Shown: positions 16,983 to 24,543 of the stretch, in pieces
How positions within the stretch are numbered: the first letter of the stretch is position 1
Layout: the number at the start of each line of letters is the position of its first letter
DNA from: Pseudoflavitalea rhizosphaerae
Lineage (GTDB): Bacteria; Bacteroidota; Bacteroidia; Chitinophagales; Chitinophagaceae
Length of the DNA: 64,000 nt
Reading direction: 5' to 3'
Assembly (NCBI RefSeq): GCF_003991355.1
Contig: NZ_RCSU01000007.1
Location: 248,001 to 312,000, forward strand
Translations under genes and position numbers: made by a program
The notes under the pieces: generated by a model
Database searches by the model: none
What the model was told of the DNA's origin: nothing
What the model saw: only the letters and a program-made list of their open reading frames with translations

Positions 16983-17990
16983 TTGCTTTATAACTGGTTC
17001 CAAAATATCACATTTGCCCATCCCTGGTTCTTTGCCCTGCTGGCTGTGCTGCCGGCTATGATCTGGTGGTACCTGAAGAAGGCCGGCAACCAGGAGGCAA
17101 CGGTGCTGTTGTCAACAACAGTCAGTTTCAGGCAGGGCTCTTCCTGGAAAAATCTTTTCAGGCATTCGCTATTCATTTGCCGTTGCCTGGCGGTGCTATG
17201 TCTCATTATTGCATTGGCAAGACCGCAAACCCGCTTTGATGAAGAATTGAAAACAGGACAGGGCATCGATATCATTCTTTGCATGGATGTAAGCGGAAGC
17301 ATGTTTGCGCAGGACCTCTTACCTAACAGGCTGGAATCAGCGAAACAGGTGGCGGCAAATTTTGTGGACAGCCGGGTTACAGACCGTGTTGGCGTAGTGA
17401 TCTTCTCGGGCGAAAGCTTTACCCTTGTTCCGCTCACTACAGATAAGGAAGTGCTGAAAAGCGCCATCTACAATATTCAGCTTGGCGCATTGGAAGATGG
17501 CACCGCCATCGGTGATGGATTGGGTATCAGCGTGGCCAGGCTGAAAGATTCCAAAACAAAATCGAAAGTGATCATCCTGCTCACCGATGGCGAGGACCAG
17601 GGCGGAAGGATCAGTCCGCTTGAAGGCAAAGACCTGGCCCGCACTTATGGTATCCGCGTATATACGATCGGTGTGGGTACTGATGGATATGCGCCTGTGC
17701 CCATCCCTGACGAGTCCGGTCGGGTGGTTACGCGCCAGCAGAAAGTGAATATCGATGAAAAGCTGCTGAGGCTGATTGCGGAGCAGACAGGAGGTCTTTA
17801 TTTCCGGGCCCGCGATAATGAAAGCCTGAAGGGCGTTTACAGGGAAATTGATCAATTGGAGAAGTCAAAGATAGAAGTCACCACCTTCCGCCGGTACACC
17901 GAGCGTTTTCATCCCTTTGCGATTGCCGCCGCTGCATTACTTTTGCTGGAAATGGCATTGCGGTTTACCCTGTTCAGGAAATTCCCGTAG
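16983..17990 (+). CDS. batA: VWA domain membrane protein BatA
   Basis: A 335-residue BatA-type protein: N-terminal membrane segments (~15-32 and ~60-78), a von Willebrand A domain (~95-280) with the metal-binding DVSGSM motif (Asp102, Ser104, Ser106), and a C-terminal membrane segment near 308-328. The only reasonable start is a TTG two bases after the preceding stop, which implies translational coupling. Bat proteins are linked to oxygen tolerance in Bacteroides and appear with MoxR. BatB, BatC and BatE genes do not follow; rsgA comes next. Confidence 0.88.
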   Translation: MLYNWFQNITFAHPWFFALLAVLPAMIWWYLKKAGNQEATVLLSTTVSFRQGSSWKNLFRHSLFICRCLAVLCLIIALARPQTRFDEELKTGQGIDIILCMDVSGSMFAQDLLPNRLESAKQVAANFVDSRVTDRVGVVIFSGESFTLVPLTTDKEVLKSAIYNIQLGALEDGTAIGDGLGISVARLKDSKTKSKVIILLTDGEDQGGRISPLEGKDLARTYGIRVYTIGVGTDGYAPVPIPDESGRVVTRQQKVNIDEKLLRLIAEQTGGLYFRARDNESLKGVYREIDQLEKSKIEVTTFRRYTERFHPFAIAAAALLLLEMALRFTLFRKFP

Positions 17991-18002
17991 TGTATTACCA
18001 AT

Positions 18003-18932
18003 ATGAAAGCAAGGGTCTACAAATCAACAGGAAGCTGGTACGTGGTGAAAGCGGATGATGGCCGTTTTTACAATGCCCGTATCAAAGGTGTTTTCAAGAT
18101 AGATGATATCACATCCACCAACCCGATTGCGGTAGGTGATATTGTGGGTATCAGTCCTGAGCCAGGCACCGATAACAGCGCCATGATCGATGAGATCAGT
18201 CCGCGGAAAAACTATATCAACCGTCAGTCGCCTTCCCACCGGAAACAACATCATATAGTGGCAGCCAACCTGGACCAGAGCCTGTTGTTTGCTACGCTCA
18301 TAGATCCCAAAACATCACAGGGGTTCATCGACCGTTTCCTGGTCACCTGTGAAGCCTACCATGTTCCTGCCATCATCGTTTTTAATAAAGCAGATCTCTA
18401 CAGGAAGAAGGAAGAAGAAAGATTTGAAGAGCTATCGGAGATGTACACACGAATCGGATATAAGGTAGTATCCATGTCCGTTGCACAGAACAAGGGTGTT
18501 GAGGAAGTGAAGGAATTATTGAAAGATAAGATCACGCTTATGAGCGGGCATTCCGGCGTAGGCAAATCATCTTTCCTGAATTCCATTTTCCCTGAGCTGG
18601 GGCTGAAAACCCAGGACGTGAGCGGCTGGAGCGGAAAGGGGATGCACACTACCACATTTGCAGAAATGTTCGATCTGCCATTCGGTGGCAGTGTGATTGA
18701 TACGCCCGGTGTACGGGAGTTTGGCCTTGTTGATATTTCAAAACAAGAGCTCTCCCATTATTTCCCTGAGATGGCAAAGCTGATCACAGCATGCCAGTTC
18801 AATAACTGCCTGCATGTAAATGAGCCCGGCTGCGCCGTGAAAACTGCGGTGGAGGAAACGGGCGAAGTAGCGGTAGACAGGTATGTGAGCTATCTGAACA
18901 TCCTGGGCACCATCGATGAAAAGAATTACTAG
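18003..18932 (+). CDS. rsgA: Ribosome small-subunit-dependent GTPase A
   Basis: A 309-residue circularly permuted GTPase used in late 30S maturation. An OB-fold covers residues 1-70. The GTPase motifs appear in permuted order: G4 NKAD (128-131), G1 GHSGVGKS (182-189), G3 DTPG (233-236). A zinc knuckle follows with Cys264, Cys269, His271 and Cys277. It follows batA by 12 bases, and its stop codon overlaps that of the convergent gene by 3-4 bases. Confidence 0.97.
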   Translation: MKARVYKSTGSWYVVKADDGRFYNARIKGVFKIDDITSTNPIAVGDIVGISPEPGTDNSAMIDEISPRKNYINRQSPSHRKQHHIVAANLDQSLLFATLIDPKTSQGFIDRFLVTCEAYHVPAIIVFNKADLYRKKEEERFEELSEMYTRIGYKVVSMSVAQNKGVEEVKELLKDKITLMSGHSGVGKSSFLNSIFPELGLKTQDVSGWSGKGMHTTTFAEMFDLPFGGSVIDTPGVREFGLVDISKQELSHYFPEMAKLITACQFNNCLHVNEPGCAVKTAVEETGEVAVDRYVSYLNILGTIDEKNY

Positions 18933-19261
18933 GCTACATATCTTTTGAAATGATGCACCTGTAATTTTTTCTCCAGGAAGGAAGCTACTTCTACTACTGC
19001 ATCATTTTCTTTTCGCTGCGCTTCACGGAATTTGAATGGATAGATGGTTACGCCCGTGTAGATATTGTAATGAAGGGTGAGGGCGAATCCTTTGTAATGG
19101 AAATCCCAGTAACTGCTGTCTGGACTGTCTGATTTTTGGGAGAACTGAATATCGAGATCGTTTGTAAGGATGCCGGCTATTTCAAAGAAACGGTTATAGC
19201 CACAATCATCATCAATAATAGCTTCGGTGCAGCCGAAGTCGGTACGAAGTGCGAGGCTCAT
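18929..19261 (-). CDS. Small hypothetical protein (110 aa)
   Basis: Starting at the ATG at 19261 (MSLALRTDFGCTEAIIDDD), this gives a 110-residue soluble alpha/beta protein with an acidic N-terminal third and an aromatic middle (SSYWDFHYKGFALTLHYNIY). No family was recognised. The open frame extends further upstream but that part overlaps the next small gene and has poor composition. It ends inside the rsgA stop codon and is preceded by a small lipoprotein gene on the same strand. Confidence 0.6.
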   Translation of the reverse strand: MSLALRTDFGCTEAIIDDDCGYNRFFEIAGILTNDLDIQFSQKSDSPDSSYWDFHYKGFALTLHYNIYTGVTIYPFKFREAQRKENDAVVEVASFLEKKLQVHHFKRYVA

Positions 19262-19295
19262 ACGGTACGGATTTAGGTGAATAAGGACCCGGTGC

Positions 19296-19484
19296 TTATG
19301 ATTTGAACTTCTTTGCCTTTGGCAGTTTTTCACCGCTAAGGATCCGTTCGGCGCCGGCATTCTTGCTATTGGCAGGGCAACCGTATTTGGGGCCGAACAC
19401 ACTATTCCAGAGTTTACAGGAGGAACTGCCTGAAACAATCAGGAAGCTGGCTGTGATCAATACGATCGAACGGATGGTTTTCAT
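19296..19484 (-). CDS. Small predicted lipoprotein (62 aa)
   Basis: Starting at 19484, MKTIRSIVLITASFLIVSGS then SSC gives a lipoprotein signal, and the mature peptide (KLWNSVFGPKYGCPANSKNA and a basic lysine-rich end) is about 38 residues. Small lipoproteins with a YGCP core are common in Bacteroidota but have no known role. The start codon is chosen because it yields the signal peptide; an earlier in-frame ATG would add 11 residues. Confidence 0.65.
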   Translation of the reverse strand: MKTIRSIVLITASFLIVSGSSSCKLWNSVFGPKYGCPANSKNAGAERILSGEKLPKAKKFKS

Positions 19485-19549
19485 AAGCGATAATATCTTC
19501 CGGTTAAACGATTTCAAACTAAGAATATTATTTCACCGGGTCAATAGTT

Positions 19550-20086
19550 CTACCCATTTTCGCCGGTCACCTGGTCCCTGAACCAGTCTGAATAGCGTAC
19601 ATAATTGTTTGCTATTCTGTCTATTTCGCCGTGAATTTGAGATGCGTCAATATCTTTTACTTTTTTTGCGGGAACGCCTGCCCAGATGGTGCCTGAGGGT
19701 ACTTCCGTTCCTTCCAGCACAACGGCCCCGGCTGCAATGATACTGTTACTGCCGATCTTTGCGTTGTCCATCACAATGGCTCCCATGCCAATCAGTACAT
19801 TGTCATCGATAGTACAGCCATGAACAATGGCATTGTGGCCAATTGAAACATTATTGCCGATGATGGTCTTTGTTTTTTTGTACGTGCAGTGGATCACGGC
19901 GCCGTCCTGGATATTCACTTTGTTTCCCATGCGGATGCTGTTCACATCACCTCTCACTACGGCATTGAACCAAACACTTCCTTCATCGCCCATCACTACA
20001 TCTCCTACGATGGTAGCATTGGGGGCTATAAAACAATTTTGTCCGAACTGCGGATATACTCCGTCTACATGTAAGATTAGTGGCAT
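19550..20086 (-). CDS. Gamma-carbonic-anhydrase-like hexapeptide repeat protein
   Basis: A 178-residue left-handed beta-helix protein. The family pattern is clear: GQNCFIAPNATIVGDVVMG, SVWFNAVVRGDV, GNKVNIQDGAVIHC, GNNVSIGHNAIVHGC and IWAGVPAKKVK. Histidines in IHC, GHN and VHG match the metal ligands of gamma-class carbonic anhydrases, although YrdA/PaaY-type members may have other roles. Residue 9 (MPLILHVDG, 20086) is taken as the start, as in relatives; an upstream ATG at 20110 is in frame. It is divergent from the aminotransferase gene. Confidence 0.9.
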   Translation of the reverse strand: MPLILHVDGVYPQFGQNCFIAPNATIVGDVVMGDEGSVWFNAVVRGDVNSIRMGNKVNIQDGAVIHCTYKKTKTIIGNNVSIGHNAIVHGCTIDDNVLIGMGAIVMDNAKIGSNSIIAAGAVVLEGTEVPSGTIWAGVPAKKVKDIDASQIHGEIDRIANNYVRYSDWFRDQVTGENG

Positions 20087-20174
20087 GCAACAAATATCCT
20101 GAATTTTCACCAGTTGAAGGAATTCTGTTCAAATGCCGGAATTTAGTTTTATTTGTACTCATAAGTATATCAGT

Positions 20175-21374
20175 ATGAACCAAAGGGAAATGTTTTTAAG
20201 GCATGTGGCGCAGACCTCCCCGGCTCCGCTGGCGCTCGAAATTGTGAAGGCATCCGGAAGTATATTGATCGATGCTAAAGGAAAGGAGTATATCGATCTG
20301 ATAGCAGGGATCAGTGTTTGTAATATCGGTCATCGTCACCCGAAAGTGGTGAAGGCCATCAAACAACAGGCTGATGAATACCTGCATCTGCTGGTATATG
20401 GAGAGCTGGTGGAAACCCCACAGGTTGAATACGCGAAACTGCTCACAGATCATCTTCATAATTCTCTGAACTCAGTATACTTCACCAACTCGGGAGCAGA
20501 GGCGGTGGAAGGAGCTATGAAGCTCGCGAAGCGCGCCACCGGCAGAACACAGATCATTGCATTCAACCAGAGCTATCACGGTTCCACGCAGGGAGCTTTA
20601 AGTATTATCGGTGATGAATATTTCCGCAATGCATTCCGTCCTTTATTGCCGGATGTGCTGCATATGGAATACAATGATTATGATGCTATCGAAGCTATCA
20701 GCACCCGTACGGCCTGTGTGATTGCAGAAACCGTACAGGCGGAGCGCGGCATTTATGCGCCTACCAAAGAATGGATGAAAGCGTTGCAGCAAAAATGTAA
20801 GGAAACAGGCTGTTTGCTGATCCTGGATGAGATCCAGACCGGATTTGGAAGAACAGGCACGCTCTGGGGATACCAGCAATTCAAGGTGGTGCCGGATATT
20901 GTATTACTGGGAAAGGCGCTCGGTGGGGGCATGCCCCTGGGAGCGTTTGTTGCTAATCGTAAGTTGATGAATCATCTTACAGCAGATCCTGTATTGGGAC
21001 ATATTACTACTTTCGGTGGACATCCGGTTTGTTGCGCAGCAGGACTGGCAGCCATGAAAGTATTGCTTAAAGGAGGGATCATGGAGAAAGTGCAAGAGAA
21101 GGAAATGTTATTTCATAACCTGCTCCACCACCCGAAGATAAGAGCAGTAAGAAGTTGTGGTTTGATGATGGCAGTTGAGTTCGATAGTTTCGAGACCAAT
21201 AAGAAAGTGATCGATGCCTGTATCAACAGAAAGAAAGATCAGAGACGTGTGCTGACAGATTGGTTCTTGTTTGCTCCGCAATGTTTACGAATAGTACCGC
21301 CCCTAACGATCAGCAATAAAGAGATTAAAGAAGCATGTGAGATAATACTTGAAGCGGTAGATAAAATTAAATGA
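20175..21374 (+). CDS. Class III aminotransferase, acetylornithine/ornithine type
   Basis: A 399-residue PLP enzyme. Landmarks are the phosphate-binding NSGAEAVEGAMKLAKR (105-120), SYHGSTQG (133-140), LDEIQTGFGRTG (217-228, cofactor Asp) and LLGKALGGGMPLG with the Schiff-base Lys247. The fold and spacing match acetylornithine, succinylornithine and related omega-aminotransferases; the exact amino donor is not readable and no arginine gene is adjacent. ATG 20175 is chosen because the preceding 14 codons are not conserved-looking. A strong terminator follows. Confidence 0.9.
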   Translation: MNQREMFLRHVAQTSPAPLALEIVKASGSILIDAKGKEYIDLIAGISVCNIGHRHPKVVKAIKQQADEYLHLLVYGELVETPQVEYAKLLTDHLHNSLNSVYFTNSGAEAVEGAMKLAKRATGRTQIIAFNQSYHGSTQGALSIIGDEYFRNAFRPLLPDVLHMEYNDYDAIEAISTRTACVIAETVQAERGIYAPTKEWMKALQQKCKETGCLLILDEIQTGFGRTGTLWGYQQFKVVPDIVLLGKALGGGMPLGAFVANRKLMNHLTADPVLGHITTFGGHPVCCAAGLAAMKVLLKGGIMEKVQEKEMLFHNLLHHPKIRAVRSCGLMMAVEFDSFETNKKVIDACINRKKDQRRVLTDWFLFAPQCLRIVPPLTISNKEIKEACEIILEAVDKIK

Positions 21375-21379
21375 GTTGA

Positions 21380-21410
21380 GATCCCCGGCTTAGCCGGGGA
21401 TCTTTGTTTT
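21380..21410 (+). terminator. Rho-independent terminator
   Basis: GATCCCCGG pairs with CCGGGGATC around a CTTAG loop, followed by TTTGTTTT. It ends the aminotransferase transcript. Confidence 0.9.
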
Positions 21411-21713
21411 AAGGAAAGTATTAAGTCATTGTTGTGGAGGAGGATTTAGCGAAGTAGGAAGTGTTAAGTATTAGACTACTATATATTATAAATCTGGCTA
21501 ACCCAAATTGTTCAGACAGTGTCTGAACAATTTATAATTGACTGACTTTTAAATTATTGCATCCTATACACTTATAGAATTCAAAGATTTCAATTTCAAA
21601 AAATTGATATTGTTACTATTGGTCATTGCTAAAAAAATTAGTAAAAATTCCGATCCAAAGCTTCATTTTATTCGTATCTATTGCTCGGTCATTTATTAAC
21701 TAAAAAAGCTTTT
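21411..21713. other. AT-rich intergenic leader of the YhcG gene
   Basis: About 300 bases with a sharp fall in GC compared with the flanking core genes. Apart from the palindrome at 21505-21533, no gene or RNA was seen. The low GC continues into the first third of the YhcG gene, marking the left edge of acquired DNA. Confidence 0.55.
21505..21533. promoter_or_regulatory. 29-bp palindrome upstream of yhcG-like gene
   Basis: AAATTGTTCAGAC and GTCTGAACAATTT form a perfect 13-bp inverted repeat with a 3-base spacer (AGT). It lies about 180 bases upstream of the start. A related core, CAGACACTGTCTG, occurs again inside the gene near 22074-22086. It could be an operator or a recombination target; there is no T-tract to make it a good terminator. 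Confidence 0.5.
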
Positions 21714-22835
21714 ATGAAGAAGAACAAAGACAAATTAGTAACGAACAATTTTGAAAGCCTTACACTTTCAATTATGGATGCCAATCGATTTTTTTTAGAT
21801 CAGGTTCAAAAGCAGGTGAATGCTGCAATGACAATTCGCAATTGGTTAATTGGGCATTATATTTATGAATATGAGCAAAAAGGTGTTGACAGAGCTGAAT
21901 ACGGCGATAAAATTTATAGAGGTTTGGCAGATAATCTAAAATCTAAAGGTGTGAAAGGATTTTCTTTCACCAATCTGCATCTTTACAAGCAATTTTACAT
22001 TACCTATCCTGAAATTGCCAGCACATTGAGTAAGTATTCAGATGTAATTGATAAACAGTTTTTCGGAATTTCCCAGACACTGTCTGGAAAATCTTCAGAC
22101 CTGAAACAAACTCCTCCGGACACACTCATTAATCGCCTCTCTTTTTCACACTTCATTGAACTCATCAAACAAGATCAGCCACTCAAACGCCTCTTCTATG
22201 AAACCATGTCCATCAGCAACAACTGGTCGGTTCGTGAATTACAACGCGCCATCTCCAGCATGCTCTACGAACGTACAGGGCTAAGCGAAGACAAGCAAGC
22301 CGTTCTGGAAAGCCATCAAAAAGGAAGCGGAACAAGGCCCGAAGACTTCCTTCGCAATCCTTATGTTCTGGAATTCCTCAACGTCGAAACCAAAGCCATC
22401 CTGGAAGAATCGGACCTTGAAGGAGAGATCATCAGCCAGCTCCAGAACTTCCTGCTGGAAATGGGCAAAGGGTTCTGCTTTGAAGAAAGACAAAAGCGCA
22501 TCACTTTCGACAACACACATTATCGTATCGATCTCGTGTTCTATCATCGCATTCTCAAATGCCATGTGCTGATCGATCTGAAGATGGAAGATTTCTCACC
22601 CGCGGATGCAGGCCAGATGAATATGTATCTCAACTATTACAGGGAAAACGAAATGCAGGAGAACGACGCGGCTCCTATCGGCATCATCCTGTGTGCAGGC
22701 AAGAGCGAAACCCTGGCGAAATATGCTACTGCAGGATTATCTCAAAAGGTTTTTGTTTCGAAATACCTCACCAGTCTTCCCAGTGAAGAACAACTACAGC
22801 AGCTCATTCGTTGCGAGCAGGAGAAGGCACTGTAA
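21714..22835 (+). CDS. YhcG/DUF1016 family PD-(D/E)XK nuclease domain protein
   Basis: A 373-residue YhcG-type protein. The N-terminal DUF1016_N part (residues ~15-190) includes NWLIGHYIYEYEQKGVDRAE and GFSFTNLHLYKQFY; the C-terminal part (~210-370) has a nuclease-like core, HYRIDLVFYHRILKCHVLIDL, then LKMEDFSPADAGQMNMYLNYY, with acidic and lysine residues placed as in PD-(D/E)XK folds. YhcG proteins are often linked to restriction-modification or other mobile defence loci. The first ~400 bases are strongly AT-rich while the remainder matches the host, so the gene looks like a mosaic. ATG 21714 gives the common MKKNKDK start. Confidence 0.88.
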   Translation: MKKNKDKLVTNNFESLTLSIMDANRFFLDQVQKQVNAAMTIRNWLIGHYIYEYEQKGVDRAEYGDKIYRGLADNLKSKGVKGFSFTNLHLYKQFYITYPEIASTLSKYSDVIDKQFFGISQTLSGKSSDLKQTPPDTLINRLSFSHFIELIKQDQPLKRLFYETMSISNNWSVRELQRAISSMLYERTGLSEDKQAVLESHQKGSGTRPEDFLRNPYVLEFLNVETKAILEESDLEGEIISQLQNFLLEMGKGFCFEERQKRITFDNTHYRIDLVFYHRILKCHVLIDLKMEDFSPADAGQMNMYLNYYRENEMQENDAAPIGIILCAGKSETLAKYATAGLSQKVFVSKYLTSLPSEEQLQQLIRCEQEKAL

Positions 22836-22866
22836 TAGCTAACTGACTTCGCCTCACCTCACCTGC

Positions 22867-24429
22867 TCAAATTCCTTGCGGTAAATAATTTCCTGCCACC
22901 TTCGTGAATGCTTCCAGATCCTTCTTTATCCAGTTTTCATCTTTTCCTGTCAGGTCTGCTATCAGGGCGGCCACTACAGGAGCTGCTTCCAGCGCTGCTT
23001 TCGCATCCAATAAGATTGCTCTCGTTCTCCTGCTGAGAATATCTTCAACAGTAACAGCCCATTCTTCTCTTACTCCCCATACAACCATAGCTTTCGTGTA
23101 GGGCAGTGCCGGATGGATCAGTTCAGCCAGGGAAGGATCGGATTGCACCAGTTTATCGATGCCGCCGATATCGGTACCATAATAATATTCAGCAATGTTG
23201 AAGTTGCTGGTGGGGTTTGCGCCGCGGATACTGAGAGATGCGGTTATACATTCACGATAGGGAAGCTGTGCATTCACGGCAGCAGTGTTCACTGTATCTT
23301 CCGCCATCTTTCTGTAGGTTGTCCATTTCCCGCCGAGTATACTAACAAGACCCGATTCAGAAACGGTGACCTGGTGATCACGGGAGATCTCTGCAGTTTT
23401 TTTGGCAGTGCTTTTCACCAGGGGACGTAAACCGGCAAAAACACTTTTGATGTCAGCAGCAACTGGATCTTTGGTCAGATAGCGCGCTGCATGATGTAAA
23501 ATGAAATCAACTTCTTCCTTCAACGCAACCGGCTCGGGAGAAATAGTATCCACCGGCGTATCGGTAGTGCCTACGATGATCCTGTTATGCCAGGGAACAG
23601 CAAAGAGTACGCGGCCATCATCTGTATGTGGTATCATGATGGCGGCTTCGCCGGGAAGAAAAGATTTATCCAGCACCAGGTGGATCCCCTGGCTGGGCGA
23701 AATGCTGGCGGGCCTTGAAGGATAATCCATGTGCTGAACGGCATCAGAAAAAACGCCGGTTGCATTGATCACTACTTTGGCCTGCACTTCATATTCTTTG
23801 CCGCTGAGTTGATCTTTCACCTGAACACCAGCGATATGGTCATTGGTTTTAAGAAAACCGGTAACGCTGCAATAGTTGAGAATGGTGGCGCCTGCGCCTG
23901 CGGCTGTCTGCGCAAGATTTACGGCCAGCCGCGCATCGTCGAACTGACCATCATGATAGAGCACGCCGCCGCGCAATCCTTCTGAATCCAGTGTGGGAGC
24001 CAGTTTCAGCACTTCTTCGGTACTAAGCCATTCGGAAGTTCCCAGCCCGAGGCTGCCGCTCATCCAGTCGTACACCTTCAAACCGAATCCGTAGTAAGGG
24101 CCTTCCCACCATTTGTAATTGGGAACGATGAAAGATTGATTCTTTACCAGGTGTGGTGCATTCTGTTTGAGTAGTCCTCTTTCGCGAAGCGCTTCCATTA
24201 CCAGTTTGATATTTCCCTGTTGCAGGTATCGCACTCCGCCATGCACCAGTTTGGTACTGCGGCTGCTGGTACCCTTGGCAAAATCATACTGCTCGAAAAG
24301 AATGGTGGAATACCCTCTGGACGCTGCATCCACAGCGGCTCCCAGTCCGGAAGCCCCGCCGCCGATGATTACGATGTCCCATACGCCATTGAATTGTTCC
24401 AGTTGGTCAAGGTGTACTGCTCTGTTCAT
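22867..24429 (-). CDS. glpD: Glycerol-3-phosphate dehydrogenase/oxidase
   Basis: A 520-residue FAD enzyme that oxidises sn-glycerol-3-phosphate to dihydroxyacetone phosphate and feeds electrons to the quinone pool. The N-terminus has the dinucleotide fold VIIGGGASGLGAAVDAASRG, followed by FEQYDFAKGTSSRSTKLVHG, the GlpD signature, and HGGVRYLQQG. LGGKWTTYRKMAEDTV near 375 is the conserved C-terminal cap entry. It is full length. It is divergent from the propeller-amidohydrolase gene, and no glpF or glpK gene is next to it. Confidence 0.96.
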   Translation of the reverse strand: MNRAVHLDQLEQFNGVWDIVIIGGGASGLGAAVDAASRGYSTILFEQYDFAKGTSSRSTKLVHGGVRYLQQGNIKLVMEALRERGLLKQNAPHLVKNQSFIVPNYKWWEGPYYGFGLKVYDWMSGSLGLGTSEWLSTEEVLKLAPTLDSEGLRGGVLYHDGQFDDARLAVNLAQTAAGAGATILNYCSVTGFLKTNDHIAGVQVKDQLSGKEYEVQAKVVINATGVFSDAVQHMDYPSRPASISPSQGIHLVLDKSFLPGEAAIMIPHTDDGRVLFAVPWHNRIIVGTTDTPVDTISPEPVALKEEVDFILHHAARYLTKDPVAADIKSVFAGLRPLVKSTAKKTAEISRDHQVTVSESGLVSILGGKWTTYRKMAEDTVNTAAVNAQLPYRECITASLSIRGANPTSNFNIAEYYYGTDIGGIDKLVQSDPSLAELIHPALPYTKAMVVWGVREEWAVTVEDILSRRTRAILLDAKAALEAAPVVAALIADLTGKDENWIKKDLEAFTKVAGNYLPQGI

Positions 24430-24543
24430 TTGCCGATCAATTTTTTAGTTGAAAAAAATGCCGTTCATAACAATTCATACAGGGCTGGGGGAATTACTCT
24501 TTTTTGGTTGTATATTCCTTTACAAATAAAACTAAGTTTTGTT

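Noticed and set aside
24220-24543. N-terminal extension of the propeller-amidohydrolase gene
   Set aside because: The extension overlaps glpD on the other strand and has no protein-like features; the ATG at 24544 gives a normal export signal.
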